Source of the DNA: Polaromonas sp.
GTDB lineage: Bacteria; Pseudomonadota; Gammaproteobacteria; Burkholderiales; Burkholderiaceae_C
Length of the DNA: 47,249 nt
Assembly: GCA_030683705.1 (NCBI GenBank)
Contig: JAUXPP010000047.1
Span: 1-47,249, forward strand
Direction of reading: 5' to 3'
The notes beneath the pieces were generated by a model, which was not told the origin of the DNA, ran no database searches, and was given only the letters and a program-made list of their open reading frames with translations. Within the stretch, counting starts at the first letter, position 1. Each line of letters begins with the position of its first letter. The translations under genes were made by a program, and so were the position numbers. This document shows, one piece after another, positions 1-6,908 of the stretch.

Positions 1-202
1 CTCCGAACCGGGCCCGGTATCTGGGTATTGGTTTTCTTCCCCCACCTTTCTGTATGCGCCGAGGAGTGGAGGGCCAGACGGATCAGGGATCGCGATTGTT
101 TGAGCCGAAGGCGAGTTCGAGCTCGACCCCATTTTTTGCGAGCACCGCAGGTTGCCCGTAGCGGAGCGGAGGGACCCGGACCATCGGGTCGCCTTCTCTT
201 TG

Positions 203-236
203 CTTACTTTCTCTTGGCGACGCAAGAGAAAGTGAG
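203..236. repeat. Long inverted repeat (14-bp stem, 6-nt loop)
   Basis: Positions 203-216 pair with 223-236 around the loop GCGACG (217-222), with a single G-T wobble in the stem. The inner arms are ACTTTCTCTTG and CAAGAGAAAGT. The wording resembles a pyrimidine-rich repeat with CTTACTTTCT arms that I know from intergenic regions of Burkholderiales. Its dispersed nature cannot be proven from one copy. Confidence 0.6.
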
Positions 237-302
237 TCGCCCGCCGGGGCGAGACCCGGCTTGCTGGCACACCCTCCGGGGCACGAGGAAGCAGAAAGAT
301 GG

Positions 303-323
303 ATCCCGGATCCAGTCCGGGAT
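303..323. repeat. Palindromic repeat ATCCCGGA-N5-TCCGGGAT
   Basis: An 8-bp perfect stem (303-310 with 316-323) encloses a 5-nt loop. The core ATCCCGGA...TCCGGGAT followed by GACA resembles a palindromic element repeated in many alpha- and betaproteobacterial intergenic regions. No transposase is nearby. Confidence 0.55.
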
Positions 324-402
324 GACACGCGAAGAACGTGGCCCGTTGCTTCACCCGTCGGGCAGAGGAACACAGATCAGCGCTTCTGCGCACAATAGGG
401 TC

Positions 403-1068
403 ATGCGCACCCCCACCGCGGCCAAGCCGCTTCCCACCGTCCTGCTGACCGGGTTCGATCCGTTTGGCGGCGAAAGCCTGAACCCGAGCTGGCAGGCGGT
501 CCGCGCGCTGCATCACAAGCGCATTGCCGGCCACAAGGTCGTGGCGGCGCAACTGCCCACGCTGTTCGATACCTCGCTGGCGGAACTGGCCCGCCTGCTG
601 CGCGAGCACCGGCCGGCACTGGTCATCTGCGTGGGCCAGGCGGGCGGGCGCGCCGCGATCTCGCTGGAACGCATCGCCATCAATGTCAATGACGCGCGTA
701 TCCCCGACAACGCCGCTGCGCAACCGGTGGACACCGCGGTGGTCGCCGGCGGCCCCGCAGCATATTTCACCGGCCTGCCGATCAAGGCCATGCTGCAGGC
801 GCTGCAGCGCGAAGGTCTTGCGGCCGAGGTTTCGCAAACCGCAGGCACCTTTGTCTGCAACCATGTGTTTTACGGGCTCATGCACCTGCTGGCAACGCGG
901 CGCGGTTTCAGCCGAACGCGCGGCGGGTTTATCCACGTGCCCTGGCTGCCCGGTCAGGGCCAGCCCCATATGGCGACCGACGAACTGGTGCGCGGGCTGC
1001 GTGTTGCCATCAAGGCGGCACTGGCGACAAGCACCGACATCGCCCAGGGTGCAGGCGCCGTCAGTTAG
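403..1068 (+). CDS. pcp: Pyroglutamyl-peptidase I (pyrrolidone-carboxylate peptidase)
   Basis: A cytosolic cysteine peptidase of family C15 that removes N-terminal pyroglutamate from peptides. The 221-residue product matches the usual 210-220 residues. It opens with the family signature LLTGFDPFGGESLNPSW (residues 14-30). The putative catalytic triad is visible: E89 in the SLERIAINV block, nucleophile C152 in GTFVCNHVFYG and H178 in GFIHVPWLP. I chose the ATG at 403 because the frame upstream is repeat-derived and unlike the family. The 3' end overlaps the convergent small membrane gene by four bases. Reaction and triad are family knowledge; no regulation is visible. Confidence 0.9.
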   Translation: MRTPTAAKPLPTVLLTGFDPFGGESLNPSWQAVRALHHKRIAGHKVVAAQLPTLFDTSLAELARLLREHRPALVICVGQAGGRAAISLERIAINVNDARIPDNAAAQPVDTAVVAGGPAAYFTGLPIKAMLQALQREGLAAEVSQTAGTFVCNHVFYGLMHLLATRRGFSRTRGGFIHVPWLPGQGQPHMATDELVRGLRVAIKAALATSTDIAQGAGAVS

Positions 1069-1292
1069 TCCCGGGAAGGCGGGGGTTCGTCGCGCACCAA
1101 ACGCCACATCAGCCAGGTGCCGATCAGTGCGTTGCACAGTGCAAACACCCCGACGATGATCATGGCCAGGGTGTTGAGGGGGCGGTTTTGCACAATCCAG
1201 GCCAGTGCCGCCGACAGGAGGTTGAGCACCAGCATCATCCAGAACAGGGGATTGCGCGGCTGGAACAGGCGGGATAATTTCATGGCGGCCAT
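1065..1292 (-). CDS. Small two-helix membrane protein, function unknown
   Basis: A 75-residue product with two hydrophobic stretches (about residues 16-34 and 42-62) separated by a short QNRP loop. The tail is charged and proline-rich. An alternative start at 1283 (MKLSRLF) would remove three residues. Neither start has a strong ribosome binding site. It is convergent with pcp, overlapping it by four bases, and lies downstream of another small membrane gene on the same strand. I do not recognise a family. It reads as a real gene because the hydrophobic pattern is regular and there is no competing frame. Confidence 0.55.
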   Translation of the reverse strand: MAAMKLSRLFQPRNPLFWMMLVLNLLSAALAWIVQNRPLNTLAMIIVGVFALCNALIGTWLMWRLVRDEPPPSRD

Positions 1293-1346
1293 GCTAACCG
1301 CATTCGGGCCGGTGGATCAGCCGCGGGGACAGCTGCAGCGCAAGGC

Positions 1347-1709
1347 TTAGCGGTGTGCGCTGAAGGCCACAGGAATCAGGCCCTGGCTGGAACCGGCCGA
1401 CACCGCCGTGCTGCGGCTGAAGCTGCTGCCGCTGTTGTCGGCCAGGGTGGTCCGGCCGGCAGCATCTGGCGAGGCCTGGGCCTGGATGATGCACTTGTTG
1501 AGTTCGGCCCCGCCCAGGGTTTCCATGCATTGAACCATGGCGATCCGCTGTGAGGCGAGCATGGACTCCCGCAGTTCGGCCTTTTTGACCTGGCCGCCAG
1601 CCACCATCGCAATGCCCACCAGCATGCCCACCACCAGCAACAAGCCGGCACCGGCAAAAAGGTATTCGCGCGGTACGGTGTGAACTTTGGGCAAGTGGCT
1701 GGAAAACAT
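1347..1709 (-). CDS. Single-pass membrane protein, hypothetical
   Basis: A 120-residue protein with one strong transmembrane segment near the N terminus (about residues 16-40, AGAGLLLVVGMLVGIAMVAGG). A mixed, serine-rich C-terminal region follows that contains two cysteines (in VQCMETLGG and NKCIIQAQ). A good ribosome binding site, AGGAG, sits 7 bases before the ATG. The topology suggests an anchored periplasmic or cytoplasmic domain. The protein is not assigned to a family. It is divergent from the ornithine cyclodeaminase-like gene, with about 128 bp between the starts. Confidence 0.6.
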   Translation of the reverse strand: MFSSHLPKVHTVPREYLFAGAGLLLVVGMLVGIAMVAGGQVKKAELRESMLASQRIAMVQCMETLGGAELNKCIIQAQASPDAAGRTTLADNSGSSFSRSTAVSAGSSQGLIPVAFSAHR

Positions 1710-1837
1710 GAAAGGCTCCTGGTGGTGACTGGTTCAATGGTAGGCAGCAGACCCGGGCGTGCAACCCGGTGCACGGCGCGTGGCGCTGTAGGAGAAAACC
1801 TCCGCGCCCCATGCGGCTTCCGGCTTACCATCCGGGC

Positions 1838-2806
1838 ATGACGCACGTACACCCCTTGCTGGACGCCAGACAGACTGCAGCGCGTTTGCCCTATCCCGCC
1901 CTGGTGGCGGAGATCGCCGCGCTGCTGGCCGACGACTCGGTCCAGGTGCCCGAGCGCCTGGTCCAGCCGCTGGCCGGTGGCGGCAGCCTGTTTGTCATGC
2001 CGGCGATGGACGGGCAGGTGGCCATCACCAAGCTGATCACCTTCACACCCGCCAACGCCGGTACGCCGCGCCCCACCATCCAGGGTGACGTGGTGGTGTT
2101 CGACATCCCCAGCGGCGCACGCCGCCTGGTGCTGGACGGGCCCACCGTGACCGCCAGGCGCACCGCCGCCGTGTCGCTGCTCGCAGCGCAGCGGCTGGCG
2201 CCCAACACCCGGGGGCCGCTGCTGATTGTGGGCGCGGGTGTGCAGGGCCTGGCGCACCTCGAGGCATTTGCCGGGGGCCTCGGCATCGCCGAAGTGGTGA
2301 TCGCCTCGCGCAGCCAGGCCAGCGCGCAGACGCTGGCTGCACACGCAGAGTCACTGGGCCTGCGCGCACGCACAACGCAGGACCCCGACGCCGCATTGGC
2401 AGACTGCCCGCTGGCCGTGACCTGCACACCGGCCAGCCGCGTGGTGTTGCAGGCCTTGCCGCGGCCGGACGGTTTTATCGCTGCGGTCGGCGCCTTCACG
2501 CCGGCCATGGTCGAGCTCGGCGCCGGCCTGTGCCAGCACTTCGCAGAAACAGGGACGGTGGTGGTGGACACGGCCGACGCTCTCCACGAGGCCGGCGACC
2601 TGCTGCAGGCCGGTCTCGATGTGCGCAGCTTCGCCACGCTGGCCGATGTGCTGCGCAGCGGCAGGGCCCGGCCGGCGGGGCCGGTGCTTTTCAAAAGCTG
2701 CGGCTGGGCCGGCTGGGACCTGGCGGCCGCGCGGACCGCCTTGTTGACTGGCGCCGCGACCACCCCGCTTGATCCACCGCAAGCGAGTCCTGCCCCGCCC
2801 TTCTAG
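1838..2806 (+). CDS. Ornithine cyclodeaminase / mu-crystallin family (likely delta1-pyrroline-2-carboxylate reductase)
   Basis: A 322-residue cytosolic NAD(P)-dependent enzyme. It has the family's N-terminal dimerisation part (GGGSLFVMPAMDG, KLITFTP) and a Rossmann fold opening at LLIVGAGVQGLAHLEAF (about residues 126-142). Members either deaminate ornithine to proline or reduce cyclic imines such as pyrroline-2-carboxylate. The sequence resembles the bacterial imine reductase branch used in hydroxyproline and lysine catabolism, but substrate cannot be fixed from sequence. I preferred the ATG at 1838 over an upstream frame extension that lacks family similarity. A bulged hairpin (1782-1808, arms GGCGC and GCGCC) lies in the leader. 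The nuclease gene starts 28 bp downstream. Confidence 0.8.
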   Translation: MTHVHPLLDARQTAARLPYPALVAEIAALLADDSVQVPERLVQPLAGGGSLFVMPAMDGQVAITKLITFTPANAGTPRPTIQGDVVVFDIPSGARRLVLDGPTVTARRTAAVSLLAAQRLAPNTRGPLLIVGAGVQGLAHLEAFAGGLGIAEVVIASRSQASAQTLAAHAESLGLRARTTQDPDAALADCPLAVTCTPASRVVLQALPRPDGFIAAVGAFTPAMVELGAGLCQHFAETGTVVVDTADALHEAGDLLQAGLDVRSFATLADVLRSGRARPAGPVLFKSCGWAGWDLAAARTALLTGAATTPLDPPQASPAPPF

Positions 2807-2834
2807 ACTGGGGCCTGTTCACAGGCCCTCAATC

Positions 2835-4193
2835 ATGAAACTTCAATTCCTCGGCGCCACCGACACCGTCACCGGTTCCAGATACCTGATCCAGCACGAC
2901 AAGTCCAGGGTGCTGGTCGATTGCGGCCTGTTCCAGGGCTACAAGCTGCTGCGCCTGCGCAACTGGGCGCCGCCGCCGGTGAAACCGTCGTCCATCGACG
3001 CGGTGATCCTCACGCACGCCCACATCGACCACAGCGGCTACCTGCCGCTGCTAGCGCGCCAGGGCTTTCGCGGCAAGGTGTTCTGCACGCCCGCCACCTA
3101 CGACCTGTGCCGCATCCTGCTTCCCGATTCAGGCCACCTGCAGGAGGAAGAAGCGGAGTACGCCAACCGCCACAAGTTGTCCAAACACAAGGAGGCGCTG
3201 CCGCTGTACACGCGCGAGGATGCGCTGCAATGCCTCAAGCTGTTTCATCCGGTTCCTCACGGCAAGGACTGGCAGCCCGCACCGGGCCTGCATGCCCGCA
3301 TGGCGCCTTCGGGCCACATGATCGGCTCGTCGTTTGTCAGGCTGGACGACGGCTCACGCTCCATCCTGTTTTCCGGGGACATCGGCCGGCCCAACGATCT
3401 GGTGCTCAAGCCCCCGGTGCAGATGGACGGTGCCGACTACCTGGTGGTGGAATCCACCTATGGCGACCGTCCGCACGGGAACTCGGACCCGCTGCTGGAA
3501 CTCGGCAAGGTGATCAACCGCACCGCCGCCCGTGGCGGCGTGGTGGTGATCCCGGCCTTTGCCGTGGGCCGGGCCCAGAGCCTGCTGCACTGCATCCAGT
3601 TGCTCAAGGCCCAGGGCGTGATCCATGACGTTCCCGTGTACCTCAACAGCCCCATGGCGGCCAACGCCATGAAGGTGTACCTGAAACACAAGACGGAACT
3701 GCGGCTGACCGCCGCCGAACGTGACGCGCTGGCGAATGCCGCGCACATCGTGCAGTCGCCGGAAGAATCGCGGCTGCTCAACGGGCGCCATGGGCCGATG
3801 ATCATCGTCTCCGCCAGCGGCATGGCCACGGGCGGACGCGTCCTGCATCACCTCAAGGCCTTCGCACCCGACAAACGCAACACGGTGCTGTTCGCCGGCT
3901 TTCAGGCCGGCGGCACGCGCGGCGCCTCCATCTCGCAGGGTGCAACAACGGTGCGGATCTTTGGCGAGGACGTGCCCATCCGGGCCGAGGTCGCCATGCT
4001 GGACGACCTGTCGGCCCATGCCGATGCCGCCGAGATTGTGGGCTGGCTCAAGGGCTTCAAGGCGCCGCCCAAACAGACCTTCATCACGCACGGTGAACCG
4101 GCCGCTGCCGACGCGATGCGCCAGCACATCGAGCGCGAGCTGCACTGGAAGGTGCACATGCCGTTTTATCTCGAAACGGTCACCCTGCGTTAA
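2835..4193 (+). CDS. MBL-fold metallohydrolase with beta-CASP domain (RNA-processing nuclease type)
   Basis: A 452-residue protein of the CPSF73/TTHA0252-like group. The zinc motif HAHIDH is at residues 61-66. Further metal motifs are SGHMIGSSF and FSGDIGRPND, and the beta-CASP part contains VESTYGDRPH and the conserved ISASGMATGGRVLHHL. The C-terminal FITHGEP supplies the last histidine. Family members cut RNA endo- or exonucleolytically, but the cellular target of this bacterial group is poorly defined. The ATG at 2835 starts right at the conserved MKLQFLGATDTVTGS opening. It is convergent with the SafE-type gene; a CCCGGC/GCCGGG hairpin lies in the 27-bp gap. Confidence 0.88.
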   Translation: MKLQFLGATDTVTGSRYLIQHDKSRVLVDCGLFQGYKLLRLRNWAPPPVKPSSIDAVILTHAHIDHSGYLPLLARQGFRGKVFCTPATYDLCRILLPDSGHLQEEEAEYANRHKLSKHKEALPLYTREDALQCLKLFHPVPHGKDWQPAPGLHARMAPSGHMIGSSFVRLDDGSRSILFSGDIGRPNDLVLKPPVQMDGADYLVVESTYGDRPHGNSDPLLELGKVINRTAARGGVVVIPAFAVGRAQSLLHCIQLLKAQGVIHDVPVYLNSPMAANAMKVYLKHKTELRLTAAERDALANAAHIVQSPEESRLLNGRHGPMIIVSASGMATGGRVLHHLKAFAPDKRNTVLFAGFQAGGTRGASISQGATTVRIFGEDVPIRAEVAMLDDLSAHADAAEIVGWLKGFKAPPKQTFITHGEPAAADAMRQHIERELHWKVHMPFYLETVTLR

Positions 4194-4203
4194 CGCCATC
4201 CGC

Positions 4204-4219
4204 CCCGGCAGGCGCCGGG
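4204..4219. terminator. GC hairpin between convergent genes
   Basis: A 6-bp stem CCCGGC/GCCGGG with loop AGGC lies between two convergent stop codons. There is no T tract on either side, so it is at most a weak or Rho-assisted terminator. Confidence 0.35.
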
Positions 4220-4220
4220 A

Positions 4221-4913
4221 TCAGGCCAGCCCGCACCACTCGGCAAAGCGGTGAAAGGCGTCGGCCCACAAGGCCCAGGCCGCCGCCAGCACCAGCAGCC
4301 CGCCGGCCGCGCGTGTGCCCCAGTCCTGCCTGAACTTATTGCCGCGGTCCTGCAGCTTGTCATACAGCCAGGGCACCAGCATCAGCGACAGGCTGCTGCC
4401 GGCGGCGAACAGCGCCATCGACAGAGCGCCGGCCAGGGGGCCGCCGCTGAGGGAAGCCACCAGCAGCGCCGAATACAGCAGGCCGCAGGGCATGAAGGCC
4501 CAGAGTGCCCCGGTGGCAAAGACGCCGCCACGCGCCGTGGCCAGCGGCCGCAGGCGCGACCAGACCGCACGACCGGCATGGGCAGCCCAAACCGGCTGCC
4601 GCGCCTGCGCCAGCAGCATCAGCCCCCAGAGCAGCACCGCCAGATGAAACAGCGTCCAGACCGGGCGCAAGGCTGCGGTGTTGGCTGTGAGCCAGGCCAG
4701 GCTTTGCACCGCCAGCGCCGCCGCGCCACCGGCCAGCGAATAGCCCACCAGACGGCCGGCCTGAAAACTCCAGAGCGCACGTGACGACGAGGCCGATCCC
4801 TGGCGCGGGCCCAGCCGCGAGATGCCGGCACAGGCCGCGCCGCACATGGCCGCGCAGTGCGGGCCGCCGGCCAGTCCCATGAGCAGCGCTGTCAGGGCCA
4901 GGGTGGAAGACAT
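4221..4913 (-). CDS. SafE/TauE-type membrane protein linked to cbb3 oxidase genes
   Basis: A 230-residue polytopic inner-membrane protein of the COG2836 kind. It has about six hydrophobic helices. The N-terminal motif GGPHCAAMCGAAC (about residues 15-28) and the later FMPCGLLYSAL place cysteines and a histidine near membrane helices. Database names call such proteins sulfite exporters, but many sit in cytochrome oxidase clusters where a role in copper or other metal handling is more plausible. It starts 11 bp after hemN and is probably co-transcribed with it from the FNR-type promoter at 6361. The transport substrate is not shown by the sequence. Confidence 0.8.
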   Translation of the reverse strand: MSSTLALTALLMGLAGGPHCAAMCGAACAGISRLGPRQGSASSSRALWSFQAGRLVGYSLAGGAAALAVQSLAWLTANTAALRPVWTLFHLAVLLWGLMLLAQARQPVWAAHAGRAVWSRLRPLATARGGVFATGALWAFMPCGLLYSALLVASLSGGPLAGALSMALFAAGSSLSLMLVPWLYDKLQDRGNKFRQDWGTRAAGGLLVLAAAWALWADAFHRFAEWCGLA

Positions 4914-4924
4914 CAGGACAGCAC

Positions 4925-6307
4925 CTAGATGATCCGCGAGAATTTTGCGCGGTGGCGGTCGGCCTGGAGGTGGCGGTCAAACACCATGGCCACCGCGCGT
5001 ACAAAAAACCAGCCCTGGGCGGTGACCTCGATACCCGACTCGTCGAGCAGCACCAGCCCGGCGTCCGCGAGTTCGCGCAACTGCTCCAGCTCGGCCGCGA
5101 AATAGCTGCGGAAGTCCAGCAGCCAAGCCTGCTCTATCGATTCGAAAATCACCTGTCCCTGGCACATCAGCGCCATGATCACGGCCCGGCGCGCCAGGTC
5201 GTCACGGTTGAGCGCCAGGCCGCGGACCACCGGCAGGCGCCCCTGGTCCAGGTGGTCGCAATACTCGTCCATGGTCTTGGCGTTCTGGCTGTAGGTGGCG
5301 CCTATGCGTCCTATCGCCGACACACCGAGACCGATCAGGTCGCAGTCGGGCTGGGTGCTGTAGCCCTGGAAGTTGCGGTGCAGCCGGCCCTGGCGCTTGG
5401 CCACGGCCAGGGCATCCTCAGGCAGCGCAAAGTGGTCCATGCCGATATAGACGTAACCCGCCGCCTCGAATGCGGCCAGCGACTGCGCCAGCATGGCCAG
5501 CTTGGCCGCCGCGCCCGGCAGGTCGGCAGAATGAATCCGCCGCTGCGGCTTGAAACGCTCGGGCAGGTGCGCATAGGCATACAGCGCAATCCGGTCGGGC
5601 CGCAATTGCAGCACCTGGTCCAGCGTGCGTGCAAAGGACTCCGGCGTCTGCAGCGGCAAGCCGTAAATCAGGTCGACGTTGATGGAGTCGAAGTCAAGTT
5701 CGCGCGCCTGGGCCATCAGCTCGCGAACCTGGTCGAAAGGCTGGATGCGGTGCACCGCCTTCTGCACGTCCGGGTCAAAGTCCTGCACACCAAAACTCAA
5801 GCGGTTGAAGCCGAGGCCGGACAGCGTGCGCAGCCGCGCCGCATCCACGGTTCGGGGATCGACTTCGATGGAGTATTCGCCGCCGGGTGCCAGCGTGAAA
5901 CTGCGCCGCAACATGGCCATCAGGGCCGTGAGTTCCTCGTCGGACAGGAAGGTCGGCGTCCCGCCGCCGAAGTGCAGCTGCGAGACCGTCTGCCCCTGCC
6001 CCAGTTGCTGCGTGTGCAGGTCCATTTCACGGCCCAGGTAGCGCAGGTAGGCGGCCGAACGGCTGTGGTGTTTGGTGATGATCTTGTTGCAGGCGCAGTA
6101 GTAACACAGTGACTCGCAAAACGGGATGTGCACATACAGCGACAGCGGCTGGAACGGCAGGGCGGCACCGCTGGCCCGCTGCGCCAGGGCCTGTCCATAG
6201 TCGGACGCGGTAAAGGCTTCGACAAAACGGTCGGCCGTCGGGTAGGACGTGTAGCGCGGTCCGGGGATGTCGAAACGTCGCAGCAGCTCGGGCAATACGG
6301 TGGTCAT
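4925..6307 (-). CDS. hemN: Oxygen-independent coproporphyrinogen III dehydrogenase
   Basis: Radical-SAM enzyme that decarboxylates coproporphyrinogen III to protoporphyrinogen IX without oxygen, allowing haem synthesis in hypoxia. The 460-residue length is normal. The N terminus has the RYTSYPTADRF signature, followed by HIPFCESLCYYCACNK (about residues 60-75) with the CX3CX2CXC cluster motif, then HFGGGTPTFL and the IEVDPRT block. The C-terminal HemN domain is complete. A perfect FNR box is centred 60 bp before the ATG, and a SafE-type gene follows by 11 bp. This placement fits haem supply for the cbb3 oxidase encoded further along. Confidence 0.96.
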   Translation of the reverse strand: MTTVLPELLRRFDIPGPRYTSYPTADRFVEAFTASDYGQALAQRASGAALPFQPLSLYVHIPFCESLCYYCACNKIITKHHSRSAAYLRYLGREMDLHTQQLGQGQTVSQLHFGGGTPTFLSDEELTALMAMLRRSFTLAPGGEYSIEVDPRTVDAARLRTLSGLGFNRLSFGVQDFDPDVQKAVHRIQPFDQVRELMAQARELDFDSINVDLIYGLPLQTPESFARTLDQVLQLRPDRIALYAYAHLPERFKPQRRIHSADLPGAAAKLAMLAQSLAAFEAAGYVYIGMDHFALPEDALAVAKRQGRLHRNFQGYSTQPDCDLIGLGVSAIGRIGATYSQNAKTMDEYCDHLDQGRLPVVRGLALNRDDLARRAVIMALMCQGQVIFESIEQAWLLDFRSYFAAELEQLRELADAGLVLLDESGIEVTAQGWFFVRAVAMVFDRHLQADRHRAKFSRII

Positions 6308-6360
6308 TGCAGGTTCTTCATGGTGATGAGTGACTGTGCCGTGTCACTGCATCCCGTCGC

Positions 6361-6374
6361 TTGATGTGGATCAA
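6361..6374. promoter_or_regulatory. Perfect FNR/Anr box (hemN promoter)
   Basis: TTGATGTGGATCAA matches the FNR consensus TTGAT-N4-ATCAA exactly. It is centred at 6367.5, about 60 bp before hemN. A CACAGT hexamer on the minus strand (6333-6338) lies 32 bp from the box centre, the geometry of a class II FNR-activated promoter. The box overlaps the stop codon of the upstream stress protein gene. Confidence 0.85.
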
Positions 6375-6883
6375 GCGGGCGAAATCGACCCTGTCTCGCT
6401 GGCGCCCGGGGCGCCGGACGGCTCGCCTGCCCCGGTGGCACGCACCACCAGGACCGGCCCCGGCGCGTGGCGGACGATCTGTTCGGCGTCGCTGCCCAAC
6501 AGCGCACGGCCCAGGCCGCGCCTGCCGTGGGAACCCACCACGACCAGGTCGGCGTTCATGCTGCCGGCCTGCGCCACCACATGCTCCCAGAGGCGGCCCG
6601 GCCCGCCCACGATCAGCACGCAGTCGGTCGCCACCCCCTCGCGTTCCGCCTGTTGACGGGCGTGCGCAAGCAGTTTCTCCCCGGCGTCCCGCATCAAGGG
6701 CAGCGTGTCGTTGAGATAGGCCATCGCCGGCTCGAAGCCGTTGACGTAGCTGAGCTCGTCCACCATGTGAAGCAGCCTCAGTTGGCCACCGCTGAGCCGG
6801 GCCAGCCGTATCGCCTCGGCCAGCGCCTTGTCCGAGGTCGGGCTGCCATCGATGGGCATGAGGATCCGGGTGTAGGCGGACAT
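6371..6883 (-). CDS. Universal stress protein (UspA family)
   Basis: A 170-residue single-domain Usp. It has the N-terminal RILMPIDGSPTSDKALAEA and the ATP-binding type motif VVVGSHGRRGLGRALLGS (GX2GX9G(S/T) pattern), ending in PVLVVRAT followed by a short polar tail. Proteins of this class bind ATP and support survival under starvation or low oxygen. I chose the ATG at 6883, since the upstream frame is arginine-rich and lies inside the end of the acetyltransferase gene. The gene follows the acetyltransferase by 25 bp on the same strand, suggesting co-transcription. Its last codon lies in the hemN FNR box. Confidence 0.9.
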   Translation of the reverse strand: MSAYTRILMPIDGSPTSDKALAEAIRLARLSGGQLRLLHMVDELSYVNGFEPAMAYLNDTLPLMRDAGEKLLAHARQQAEREGVATDCVLIVGGPGRLWEHVVAQAGSMNADLVVVGSHGRRGLGRALLGSDAEQIVRHAPGPVLVVRATGAGEPSGAPGASETGSISPA

Positions 6884-6908
6884 TGATTTCTCCCGTGTCA
6901 ACAGGGGG

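Larger units (their letters stand above)
1..402. other. Repeat-rich spacer upstream of pcp
   Basis: I see no convincing gene here. An open frame continues upstream from pcp, but its translation is arginine-rich and low in family-like features. It reads through two inverted repeats, so I treat it as non-coding. The stretch carries a 14-bp hairpin (203-236) and an 8-bp hairpin (303-323). Both resemble dispersed repeats of proteobacterial genomes more than regulatory DNA of pcp. What lies left of position 1 is unknown. Confidence 0.6.

Noticed and set aside
28..402. N-terminal extension of pcp to position 28
   Set aside because: The extension runs through two inverted repeats and has no similarity to pyroglutamyl peptidases, which begin near residue 1 of the ATG at 403.
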